Shown here: one piece after another, positions 41,107-48,632 of the stretch
Numbering within the stretch: position 1 is the stretch's first letter
Layout of the letters: every line of letters begins with the position of its first letter
IMG/VR virus record: IMGVR_UViG_3300042549_010718
Span: 1 to 52,900 of that record
Direction: 5' to 3' (one strand)
Source: a virus
Length of the DNA: 52,900 bases
Program-made: the position numbers and the translations under genes
The notes under the pieces: model-generated
Told to the model about the DNA's origin: nothing
Database searches by the model: none
The model's input: only the letters and a program-made list of their open reading frames with translations

Positions 41107-42870
41107 ATGAAACAAAAATCAAAACTAAAAGATCTTATCGAAGATATTGTTGATTCTGATTTGCTCGCTCTTGATGAGTCAGAGTATCAGTCTCATGAAG
41201 AATCGCGCGATGAAGATGAGGATGAGGATGAAGATGAAGAAGAAGTAGAGGAATCTGCTGACGAAGAATCTGAAGAGATGGATGAAATGAAATTAATCAA
41301 AAGTGCTGAACTCGTTAAAGCTAATTTGAATAATAAGTTCAAAGCTGGTCAAAAAATCGAGATTACTACCAGTCGTCATGACGGTCGTGGCGGTAATGAT
41401 CAACTTGTTAAGACCTATACAATCGATAAAGTTAATCGTGAAACGCTTGACATTACTGATGAAAAAGGAAACACTTATCGTTTTAATCCTAGCAAAAGTC
41501 AAGTCGACAGCATTGAAATCATAAAAGAGGCTGATGAAGATGAAGATGAAGTAGAAGAATCCGCTTATGAAGATGATATGGAAGAATCCAATTATTCTGA
41601 TGAAGATGATATGGAAGAAGCTGCTGACTCTGAAGAAGACGAAGATGAAGACGAAGATGAGTCTGTAAACGAAGCCATAGATTGGGATCAAGCAATAACT
41701 ATAAAAGATTTAATTAATTATGTTGTTGTTCCCTTTGCAGGTGCTTCCTTTGCCGCTGCTGGTGCAGCATTTGGTGTTTTAGGTATTGCTAAAACAAAAC
41801 AAAAAATTAAAGATTGGTTTGCCGATAAAAAAGATGCAGCAGATGCTAAACAATCAGCTAAACTTATCAAAGACGCTATTGAAAAAATTAAAAAAGATTC
41901 AAAAGCTCAAGATATGATTGCACAAATTAACGCAAATCCATATAGCAAAACTGGAAGTAATACCGAAAGAAATAAACTCATCAAACCTTATAAAGCTCAT
42001 CTTAAAGCAATTCTTTCTAAAGAGCAATATGAAGTATTGAATGATATCTATTCTGAAAGCTTGAACGAAGGTCGTAGTGAAAACTTCAAAGTTGATCTTA
42101 CCAACGTCAGCAATCTAATTGAAAGTGAAGAAGGTCTTACTGAAGAATTTAAGAGCAAAGCTGCACTTATTTTCGAAGCTGAGGTTAAATCACAACTTCA
42201 TACTATCAGAGAAGGTCTTAAAAAGAATTATACTCGTCGTCTTGAAGAAGCAGTTGCAACTGTTGAAGAATCTCTTACAGAGCAAATTGATGGCTATCTC
42301 ACCTATGCTGTACAGCAATGGATGAAAGAAAATCAAGTTGCGATTGAAAGCAGCCTTCGTACAGAGATTGCTGAAAATTTCATGGGCTCATTGAAGACTC
42401 TCTTCACTGAAAGCTATGTTGAAGTTCCAGCTAGCAAACTCGACCTATTCACAAAACTTGAAGAGGAAAAACAAGAGGTTGAAACCAAACTCGGTCGATC
42501 ACTTGAACTACTCGGCGGTCTTGTTGAAAAAGTAGAAGATCTATCTCGCGAAAAAGCAATTGAAGAAGCATGTGCAGATTTGACACAAACTGAAGCACTT
42601 CGTTTGAAGAAGCTTGCAGAGAGCGTTGAATTTACAAATGAAAACACATTTGCAGATAAGGTTAAAACCCTCAAAGAGTTTTATTTTACGAACAAGAGTT
42701 CAAAGAATAAAACAACGAAAACTCTAACCGAAGAAGCTTCATATTCTTATGAAGATTCTGAAATTGAAACAATCGTCGAAGGACAAATTTTAGAAAAAAC
42801 TAAACTTGACCCTGAGATGTCACAATACCTAAAAGCACTTAACGCAATGAATAAAAGCGTTACTTACTAA
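41107..42870 (+). CDS. gp22: Prohead scaffold protein gp22, with a large N-terminal extension
   Basis: A 587-residue protein, more than twice T4 gp22 (269). Residues from about 322 on (SENFKVDLTNVSNLIESEEG, EFKSKAALIFEAEVKSQLHT, YAVQQWMKENQVAIESSLRT and FTKLEEEKQEVETKLGRSLE) are the canonical helical scaffold. Ahead of it lie an acidic run (about 31-61), a small beta domain (about 62-141, KAGQKIEITTSRHDGRGGND), a second acidic run of DEDE repeats (about 141-188), a hydrophobic Ala/Gly-rich segment (about 203-229, VVVPFAGASFAAAGAAFGVL) and a basic helical part. LNE at 319-321 is a plausible gp21 cleavage site at the junction. It is preceded by two mini-ORFs and followed by gp23. Confidence 0.85.
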   Translation: MKQKSKLKDLIEDIVDSDLLALDESEYQSHEESRDEDEDEDEDEEEVEESADEESEEMDEMKLIKSAELVKANLNNKFKAGQKIEITTSRHDGRGGNDQLVKTYTIDKVNRETLDITDEKGNTYRFNPSKSQVDSIEIIKEADEDEDEVEESAYEDDMEESNYSDEDDMEEAADSEEDEDEDEDESVNEAIDWDQAITIKDLINYVVVPFAGASFAAAGAAFGVLGIAKTKQKIKDWFADKKDAADAKQSAKLIKDAIEKIKKDSKAQDMIAQINANPYSKTGSNTERNKLIKPYKAHLKAILSKEQYEVLNDIYSESLNEGRSENFKVDLTNVSNLIESEEGLTEEFKSKAALIFEAEVKSQLHTIREGLKKNYTRRLEEAVATVEESLTEQIDGYLTYAVQQWMKENQVAIESSLRTEIAENFMGSLKTLFTESYVEVPASKLDLFTKLEEEKQEVETKLGRSLELLGGLVEKVEDLSREKAIEEACADLTQTEALRLKKLAESVEFTNENTFADKVKTLKEFYFTNKSSKNKTTKTLTEEASYSYEDSEIETIVEGQILEKTKLDPEMSQYLKALNAMNKSVTY

Positions 42871-42900
42871 TTCCCAAACTAAAAAAACAAAATAACTACT

Positions 42901-44220
42901 ATGTTTAAATCAGAAGCACTAGAAAAAAAATGGGCACCTATTCTTGAGGCTGCCGACGCACCAAAATTCGCAGACACATATCGTAAGAGTGTAACTGCAG
43001 TTCTTTTGGAAAACCAACAAAAAGCGGCTCGTGAAGCTCGTGAACAAGCACAATACCTAACTGAGACCGATGTTAGCGCCCAAGGCGGTAACTATCAAGG
43101 TGCAGGTGTTGATCGCTGGGATCCAGTTCTCATCAGCCTTGTACGCCGTGCGATGCCTAACCTCATCGCTTATGACGTAGCAGGTGTTCAGCCAATGACA
43201 GGACCAACTGGTCTTATCTTTGCGATGAAGTCTCGTTACAATAGCCATGACTCAGCAGTAAAAGGTGATGGTCTTGACGCAACTCAAGGCACAGCTAACC
43301 CAGAAGCTCTCTTCAACGAAGCAAATACTGCATTCGCTGGTACAGCTGGCACACCAACAGGTGAAGGTCTTTCCCGTTCTGCTGGTGAAGGTAACATTTC
43401 CGGCGAAATGGGTTTCACAATCGAAAAATGCATTGTTGAAGCTAAAACTCGTCAGCTTAAAGCTGAATACTCAATGGAGCTTGCACAAGACCTTAAGAGT
43501 GTTCACGGCCTTGACGCTGAAACTGAACTTGCTAACATCTTGAGCACAGAAATTCTTGCTGAAATTAACCGTGAGGTTATTGGCAAAATCAACTGGTCTG
43601 CAAGCACAGGTGGTATCGGCGGTGACTTTGACCTTGCAGTTGATGCAGATGGTCGTTGGGCTGTTGAAAAATTCAAGTCTCTTCTTTTCCAAATTGAAAA
43701 AGAAGCTAACGCGATTGCTAAAGCAACACGTCGCGGTAAAGGTAACTTTGTTATCTGCTCCAGCAACGTAGCTAGCGCTCTTGCAGCAGCAGGTGTACTT
43801 GACTATGCTCCAGCATTGTCAACAAGCCTTAACGTTGACGACACTGGCAACACATTTGCTGGTATCATCAATGGTCGCTTGAAAGTGTTTATCGACCCTT
43901 ACAGCACAGCTGATTATATCACTGTTGGTTTCAAAGGTTCGAATGCTTATGACGCAGGTATCTACTACTGCCCATATGTACCACTTACTATGGTTCGTGC
44001 AGTTGATCAAATGAGCTTCCAGCCAAAAATTGGCTTCAAGACTCGTTACGGTCTAGTTGCTAACCCATTCAGCGCAGGTGCAGGTGCTACAAACACTACA
44101 GGTGCAATTACTGAAAATACAAACGTTTACTTCCGTAACTTCACTGTAACCAACATTAACGCTGGTGAAGCTGTCTTTAATAATCAATACGGATTCTACA
44201 ACGGTAATCCTACCCCATAA
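42901..44220 (+). CDS. gp23: Major capsid protein gp23
   Basis: A 439-residue HK97-fold capsid protein (T4 gp23: 521). FADTYRKSVTAVLLENQQKA, DRWDPVLISLVRRAMPNLIA, YDVAGVQPMTGPTGLIFAMK and AEYSMELAQDLKSVHGLDAE are family hallmarks, as are GNFVICSSNVASALAAAGVL and PKIGFKTRYGLVANPFSAGA. Candidate gp21 cleavage sites (L/I-x-E) lie after Glu16 (ILE) and Glu55 (LTE), the latter close to where T4 is cut. Codon choice is visibly shifted toward C-ending AAC, TTC, ATC and GAC compared with the fibre genes, as expected for the most abundant protein. A strong terminator follows. Confidence 0.97.
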   Translation: MFKSEALEKKWAPILEAADAPKFADTYRKSVTAVLLENQQKAAREAREQAQYLTETDVSAQGGNYQGAGVDRWDPVLISLVRRAMPNLIAYDVAGVQPMTGPTGLIFAMKSRYNSHDSAVKGDGLDATQGTANPEALFNEANTAFAGTAGTPTGEGLSRSAGEGNISGEMGFTIEKCIVEAKTRQLKAEYSMELAQDLKSVHGLDAETELANILSTEILAEINREVIGKINWSASTGGIGGDFDLAVDADGRWAVEKFKSLLFQIEKEANAIAKATRRGKGNFVICSSNVASALAAAGVLDYAPALSTSLNVDDTGNTFAGIINGRLKVFIDPYSTADYITVGFKGSNAYDAGIYYCPYVPLTMVRAVDQMSFQPKIGFKTRYGLVANPFSAGAGATNTTGAITENTNVYFRNFTVTNINAGEAVFNNQYGFYNGNPTP

Positions 44221-44252
44221 TCCTTAACGTCCCTTTACCTTAGGACGAACCC

Positions 44253-44286
44253 AGCAGGGGAGCTTAAAGCTCCCCTGCTTTATTTT
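44253..44286 (+). terminator. Rho-independent terminator after gp23
   Basis: AGCAGGGGAGCT-TAA-AGCTCCCCTGCT is a perfect 12-pair stem with a three-base loop, followed by TTATTTT. It is the cleanest intrinsic terminator in the window and closes the head gene cluster. Confidence 0.92.
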
Positions 44287-44287
44287 G

Positions 44288-44295
44288 CATAAATA
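44288..44295 (+). promoter_or_regulatory. Late promoter CATAAATA after the gp23 terminator
   Basis: A CATAAATA motif directly after the terminator T-run and five bases before the ATG at 44301. Terminator, promoter and start codon are packed into 49 bases. Confidence 0.7.
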
Positions 44296-44300
44296 CTATC

Positions 44301-44759
44301 ATGAGCATTGATAATAGTTTATTAGCCAATTCACAATTTCGAATAGTAATTGGTGGAACAAATGAATTTCCAAAGTTGTCGTTTTTTGCAACCACTGTTA
44401 ATTTACCGGGTGTGTCTAGCGAAGCGTTATCAACTAAATATAGAAATTTGCCAGGATTTACTTCAGGCAATAGTCTAACATATGATGCTCTTAATTGCAC
44501 ACTACTTTGTGATGAAAAGATGACAGCATATCTTGAATGCTTCTCATGGCTTAAACATAATGCAAAAGATGGATCTGATATTAAAACAACCGACATTACT
44601 ATTGAAACACTAACAAGTCATTTTAATATTAGTCGTGGCTTTCGTTTTATTAATGCATTTCCAACCAGTTTGAGTTCAATCGAATTTAATAGCAGCGGTG
44701 AACCTGGATATGCTAGTTTCGACATAAACTTTAGTTATGACGAATTTGATCTTATATAG
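44301..44759 (+). CDS. Tail-tube-fold protein (second gp19-like paralogue; gp3 or gp54 candidate)
   Basis: A 152-residue protein with the tube fold pattern: an N-terminal strand (FRIVIGGTNEFPKLSFFATT), the loop VNLPGVSSEALSTKYRNLPG, a central helix (YLECFSWLKHNAK), and C-terminal strands FINAFPTSLSSIEFNSSG and ASFDINFSYDEFD. This resembles gp19 and is clearly distinct from the gp19 gene at 37935. In T4-type phages an extra tube-fold protein can act as the tail terminator (gp3) or tube initiator (gp54), neither of which I otherwise see here. The choice cannot be made from sequence. It has its own late promoter. Confidence 0.7.
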   Translation: MSIDNSLLANSQFRIVIGGTNEFPKLSFFATTVNLPGVSSEALSTKYRNLPGFTSGNSLTYDALNCTLLCDEKMTAYLECFSWLKHNAKDGSDIKTTDITIETLTSHFNISRGFRFINAFPTSLSSIEFNSSGEPGYASFDINFSYDEFDLI

Positions 44760-44762
44760 ATA
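44755..44762 (+). promoter_or_regulatory. Variant late promoter TATAGATA before uvsY
   Basis: One mismatch to TATAAATA, overlapping the preceding stop codon and five bases before the ATG at 44768. The spacing matches the perfect sites. Confidence 0.4.
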
Positions 44763-44767
44763 ACTTC

Positions 44768-45214
44768 ATGGATGTTGAAGAGCTATTAAAACAATGGGCA
44801 AATGATTCAAAGATTAGTGAGCATGCACTTGATGAAACAACCTTACGATGTGCAATGCTGCATAGCAAATATCTTGAATTCTATACAATTGCTAAACTAC
44901 GATTAAAAAAGAAAGAGCTCGATCTCGCTATACTTAAAAAAGACAAGTGGTTATATTATAACGGCAAAATGACAAAAGATGAAATGGATGCTAGAGGATG
45001 GATATATGATCCGTTTCATGGCATGTCAAAGCCACTTAAGGGTGATATGGATATGTATTATAATACAGACACTGATATCAGCGAGTGTAAAATGGCATGT
45101 GAATATATAGGTGTGTATGTTGATACATGCAAAGAAATACTTGATACGCTACGCTGGAGACACCAGACGATCAAGAACATAATTGACTTTAAGAAATTCC
45201 AAGCAGGTGTTTAA
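44768..45214 (+). CDS. uvsY: Recombination mediator UvsY
   Basis: A 148-residue protein (T4 UvsY: 137). The N-terminal helices contain CAMLHSKYLEFYTIAKLRLK and KKELDLAILKKDKWLYYNGK. The middle has MTKDEMDARGWIYDPFHGMS, and the C-terminus ends WRHQTIKNIIDFKKFQAG, the typical UvsY ending. UvsY loads the UvsX recombinase on gp32-covered single-stranded DNA. It is followed at once by uvsW with an eight-base overlap, so the two recombination proteins are coupled. Confidence 0.92.
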   Translation: MDVEELLKQWANDSKISEHALDETTLRCAMLHSKYLEFYTIAKLRLKKKELDLAILKKDKWLYYNGKMTKDEMDARGWIYDPFHGMSKPLKGDMDMYYNTDTDISECKMACEYIGVYVDTCKEILDTLRWRHQTIKNIIDFKKFQAGV

Positions 45215-46691
45215 GCTAACTAAAAAGAATGAAGCAGAGATCTTTGTCAGATGCGCTGATACTGGCGCACTTATGGAGCTCGCTGAGCATTTTACATTTT
45301 ATGCTGAGGGCTATAAGTTCATACCTGCGTATCGTAACAAACTATGGGATGGAAAAATTAGACTATTTAATTTGAGATCGCATACACTGCCTTATGGTTT
45401 AATTGGAGAGGTTGCAAAATTTGCAAAAGAGCGTAATTATAAAATCGAATATGATGATAGTTTGCGAGCACCATTGCCTTCTCGACAAGAGGTGATTGAC
45501 TATATTTCAAAATTAAATCTGTCTGCTCGAGGAAATAGCATAACTCCTCATGATTATCAAATTGAAGCAGTTGTACAAAGCTTGACTAGCGGAAGAACAC
45601 TTGTCTTAAGTCCGACTGGCAGCGGTAAGAGCTTGATCATCTATATGCTGCTTCGTTGGTATATTGATCATGAAAGTGAAAAAGCACTTGTTGTTGTGCC
45701 AACTACTAGTCTTGTTGAACAGCTCGCCAGTGATTTCTCTGACTATAGCACTCATGACTCTGAATTTGATTCTGAAAAATTAGTGCATCGCATCTATAGC
45801 GGCAAAGAAAAAGAAGTTGCTGGAACTCGCGTAACCATCACAACATGGCAGAGCGCAATTACATGTCCTGAGAGTTGGTTCAAAAAATATGGCATGATTG
45901 TTGGAGATGAAGCACATCAGTTTAAAGCAAAGAGTCTCAATAGCATTATGAATACGCTAACCAATGCAAGCTATCGCATTGGCACAACGGGCACACTTGA
46001 TGGCAGCAAATGCAATGAGCGAGTTCTTGTTGGACATTTTGGACCAATATTTAAAGTCACAACAACAAAGGCTCTTATGGAGAGCAAAACACTTGCAGAG
46101 TTGACTATACATTGCATTGTGCTTGATTATGATGATGAAGTTAAAAAGGCGGTAAGCAAACTGGATTATGCTAGTGAGATTGATGTCATTATTTCCCACT
46201 CTGCTCGCAATAGGTTTATTGTTAATCTAGCTAGAGGCTTAAAAGGCAATACACTTGTAATTTTCAACTATGTTGTAAAACATGGCAAGCCATTGCATGC
46301 CGCATTGGTTGCAGCAGAGCCAGATCGCAAGATCTATTATGTCAGTGGCGAAACAGATACTGATGTTCGCGAAAGCATACGTGGAGAAGTAGAGAGCGAA
46401 TCAAATGCAATTATTGTCGCAAGTAGTGCTACATTTAGTACAGGCATTAATATACGCAATCTGCATAATATTATTTTTGCTGCTCCCACTAAAAGTCAAA
46501 TTAAAATCCTACAAAGTATTGGCCGAGGCTTGCGGTTGAGCGATAATGGTCAAGCTACTACAGTCTATGATATTAGCGATAACTTCTCATGGAAGAAAAA
46601 GAAAAACTTTAGTTTAAAGCATGGAGCAGAGCGTGTTGGCATCTATGACAAAGAAGGCTTTAATTACAAAATATATACAGTTAAGATCTAA
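45207..46691 (+). CDS. uvsW: ATP-dependent helicase UvsW
   Basis: A superfamily 2 helicase of 494 residues from the GTG at 45207 (T4 UvsW: 503). The N-terminal domain AEHFTFYAEGYKFIPAYRNK, with LWDGKIRLFNLRSHTLPYGL, is specific to UvsW. Motif I is LSPTGSGKSLI (Lys141), motif II GDEAHQF (Asp234-His237), motif III GTTGTLDG and motif VI LQSIGRGLRLSD. UvsW unwinds branched DNA and R-loops, ending origin-dependent replication late in infection. An in-frame TTG at 45183 could add eight residues. The GTG start is preferred because it overlaps the uvsY stop and aligns better with the family N-terminus. Confidence 0.95.
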   Translation: MFKLTKKNEAEIFVRCADTGALMELAEHFTFYAEGYKFIPAYRNKLWDGKIRLFNLRSHTLPYGLIGEVAKFAKERNYKIEYDDSLRAPLPSRQEVIDYISKLNLSARGNSITPHDYQIEAVVQSLTSGRTLVLSPTGSGKSLIIYMLLRWYIDHESEKALVVVPTTSLVEQLASDFSDYSTHDSEFDSEKLVHRIYSGKEKEVAGTRVTITTWQSAITCPESWFKKYGMIVGDEAHQFKAKSLNSIMNTLTNASYRIGTTGTLDGSKCNERVLVGHFGPIFKVTTTKALMESKTLAELTIHCIVLDYDDEVKKAVSKLDYASEIDVIISHSARNRFIVNLARGLKGNTLVIFNYVVKHGKPLHAALVAAEPDRKIYYVSGETDTDVRESIRGEVESESNAIIVASSATFSTGINIRNLHNIIFAAPTKSQIKILQSIGRGLRLSDNGQATTVYDISDNFSWKKKKNFSLKHGAERVGIYDKEGFNYKIYTVKI

Positions 46692-46742
46692 ACCTAATTC
46701 GGCTTTCTTAAAGAAAAGCTTTATTGGTTATAAGAATTATTC

Positions 46743-46811
46743 TTATAGATATTTTAAGAGCAAACAATCAGCATCATCTATCGGCTTCATTTCATTCAGC
46801 CGAAGGTGCAT
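46743..46811 (-). CDS. Putative mini-ORF B of the duplicated cassette (22 codons)
   Basis: On the minus strand, ATG at 46811 to TAA at 46743-46745. The peptide starts MHLRLNEMKPI and then diverges (DDADCLLLKYL). As in copy A the ATG is at +2 of the predicted transcript. Conservation stops after the first nine to eleven codons, which argues that the RNA or the N-terminal peptide, not the whole frame, is what matters. Confidence 0.28.
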   Translation of the reverse strand: MHLRLNEMKPIDDADCLLLKYL

Positions 46812-46847
46812 GGCACCTATTATACATGAATCTGATTGTTTGTAAAC
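46778..46847 (-). repeat. Promoter/stem-loop cassette, copy B
   Basis: The partner of 34381-34450, 12.4 kb away: 48 of 49 bases match, then a diverged 11-base spacer, then shared GTTTGTAAAC. The minus-strand RNA could fold GGTGC-CAT-GCACC and CGGCT-GAATGAAATGA-AGCCG. The single mismatch makes the second stem complete only in this copy. It lies in the gap between uvsW and gp55. Confidence 0.85.
46819..46846 (-). promoter_or_regulatory. Sigma70-type promoter on minus strand (cassette B)
   Basis: On the minus strand TTTACA (46846-46841), 16 bases, TATAAT (46824-46819). Predicted +1 is near 46812, running antisense toward uvsW. The -35 box lies in GTTTACAAAC, as in copy A and in the divergent gp55 promoter. 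Confidence 0.7.
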
Positions 46848-46870
46848 CAAAAAATTCATAAAAATAATTG

Positions 46871-46898
46871 TTTACAAACTTTTGTTTTGTGGTATACT
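46871..46898 (+). promoter_or_regulatory. Sigma70-type promoter of gp55
   Basis: TTTACA (46871-46876), 16 bases, TATACT (46893-46898) with an extended -10 TGG directly before it. Predicted +1 is 46905, one base before the gp55 ATG. It is divergent from the cassette B promoter 24 bases away, and the two -35 boxes sit in the same 10-mer in opposite orientations. Confidence 0.7.
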
Positions 46899-46905
46899 AG
46901 ATAGC

Positions 46906-47550
46906 ATGATTGAAGAAGATCAACCAAAAAAAGTAAAAAGTACACGTAAAAGAAAAGAAGGATCTGATTACATTAACAATAAAGAACTTAGTTTGGCTTT
47001 GGCCTCATATGTTCAAAGTGTTAAAACTGCCCGAGCAACTGGCTTGGAGGATCCTGTAGTTACAGACTATATTGCATTGGGGATTTATCAGATTGCTAGC
47101 GGGTTATCACGAAGTCCAAACTTCATGAACTATAGCTATCGCGATGATATGGTTATGGATGCAGTAGAAAATTGTATTAAGGTTGTCAATAACTTTAATA
47201 TTGATGCTCCTACTCGAACAGGCACACCAAATGCATTTAGCTATTTTACACAAATCAGCTATTATGCCTTTTTAAGACGCATTGAAAAAGAGAAAAAACA
47301 AACGGAGATTAAACAAAAACTCATTGAAGGTTCAAGTCTCGAATCATTTGCGGACTTTGGTGATGACAGCGGTCAGATCGGAGAAAGCATGATTGAACGC
47401 GCTCGTCATAAACTTGATGGAGCATTTTATAAAGATGATCTTTGCAGTGTTAAGGATCATGAGCCATTGCCTACTAAAAAGAAAAGAGGTCGACCAGCTA
47501 AAAAAACTCCAGAACTTGGTCCATTGAGTGACTTTTTTGCAGCCCTATGA
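46906..47550 (+). CDS. gp55: Late-transcription sigma factor gp55
   Basis: A 214-residue protein (T4 gp55: 185). SDYINNKELSLALASYVQSV, DYIALGIYQIASGLSRSPNF, YSYRDDMVMDAVENCIKVVN and YFTQISYYAFLRRIEKEKKQ are the conserved gp55 blocks, a minimal sigma that recognises TATAAATA. The C-terminus PLSDFFAAL parallels the SLDFLYE sliding-clamp-binding tail of T4 gp55. Before it lies a basic stretch KKKRGRPAKK with an AT-hook-like RGRP. The ATG at 46906 is chosen over a TTG at 46882 because that TTG lies inside the promoter. The gene overlaps gp47 by four bases (ATGA). Its presence explains the late promoters seen across the window. Confidence 0.94.
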   Translation: MIEEDQPKKVKSTRKRKEGSDYINNKELSLALASYVQSVKTARATGLEDPVVTDYIALGIYQIASGLSRSPNFMNYSYRDDMVMDAVENCIKVVNNFNIDAPTRTGTPNAFSYFTQISYYAFLRRIEKEKKQTEIKQKLIEGSSLESFADFGDDSGQIGESMIERARHKLDGAFYKDDLCSVKDHEPLPTKKKRGRPAKKTPELGPLSDFFAAL

Positions 47551-48632
47551 AAATCGCAATTATCACAGATACCCATAGTGGTATTAAAAACGGCAGTGAT
47601 GTCTTTATCAATAATGAAAAGAGATTCTATAATGAAGTCTTTTTTCCTGAATGTAAAAAACAAGGCATCACTGAAATCCTGCATCTAGGTGATTATTATG
47701 ATCATCGTAAATTTACGAATATCAAAGCATTGGCTGCAAACAAAGCCAATTTCGTTGAAAAACTTCGTGAATATGGCATGACTATGAATATCATTCCAGG
47801 TAATCATGATGTCTATTACAAGAGTACGAACGATGTTTGTAGTTTGCAAGAGATTGTCATGCTTCATGCCGATGTTATTAAGCTACACATGAATCCAACA
47901 ATTTTGGATTATGATGGCTTAAAGATTGCCTTGCTGCCATGGATTAACCCAGAGAATTATGCTAGCAGCATTGAGTTTATACAAACTGCCCAAGCTCCAA
48001 TAATTGGTGCACATCTTGAGCTAGCTGGATTTGAAATGATGAAAGGCATGCCAGCTGCGAGTCATGGCATGAATGCAGAACTTTTCTCTCGCTATGAGAG
48101 TGTGTTAAGTGGACACTATCACACAAAGAGTGACAAAGGCAATATACATTATCTTGGCACACCCTATGAATTAACATGGGCAGATTGTGATGATCCAAAA
48201 TATTTTCACATTCTTGACAGTGAGACTCGAGAGTTGCATGCAATTCGCAATCCAATTACTCTTTTCAATAAGCTTGTTTATGATGATAGCGATGCAGATG
48301 ATAACATCTATGCTGATCTTGCTGAATATGATTTTAGTGCACTAACATCAACTTATGTTAAGCTTGTTGTGCGAGTTAAAAAGAATCCATATCTCTTTGA
48401 TAAATTCGTTGATGCAATACAAGCTGCAAATCCATTTGAAGTAAAGACAGTTGAAAATTTTGATGAATATAATGCAAGCAATGTAACGATCGATGAATCT
48501 ACTGTTGCAACAGACACAGTTAGTCTACTTAATAACTATGTAGATGCTGTTGAAACAGATCTTGATAGAGATCGAATTAAAACATTATTGCAAGAACTTT
48601 ACGTTGAAGCCCAAGCCCTTGATAGTCTATGA
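47547..48632 (+). CDS. gp47: Recombination endonuclease subunit gp47 (SbcD/Mre11-like)
   Basis: A 361-residue metallophosphoesterase (T4 gp47: 339). The motifs are IITDTHSG (Asp8, His10), LGDYYDHR, IIPGNHDVYY, IIGAHLE and SGHYHTKSDK, which together bind the two metals of the nuclease site. gp46/gp47 resect double-strand ends to start recombination-dependent replication and degrade host DNA. The gene overlaps gp55 and gp46 by four bases each, so sigma factor and nuclease are made from one message started at the gp55 promoter. Confidence 0.96.
   Translation: MKIAIITDTHSGIKNGSDVFINNEKRFYNEVFFPECKKQGITEILHLGDYYDHRKFTNIKALAANKANFVEKLREYGMTMNIIPGNHDVYYKSTNDVCSLQEIVMLHADVIKLHMNPTILDYDGLKIALLPWINPENYASSIEFIQTAQAPIIGAHLELAGFEMMKGMPAASHGMNAELFSRYESVLSGHYHTKSDKGNIHYLGTPYELTWADCDDPKYFHILDSETRELHAIRNPITLFNKLVYDDSDADDNIYADLAEYDFSALTSTYVKLVVRVKKNPYLFDKFVDAIQAANPFEVKTVENFDEYNASNVTIDESTVATDTVSLLNNYVDAVETDLDRDRIKTLLQELYVEAQALDSL

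Noticed and set aside
45183-45206. TTG start for uvsW
   Set aside because: The in-frame GTG at 45207 aligns with the family N-terminus and overlaps the uvsY stop. TTG remains possible but less likely.
46882-46905. TTG start adding eight residues to gp55
   Set aside because: It would place coding sequence across the spacer and -10 box of the gp55 promoter, and the extra residues do not match the gp55 family.
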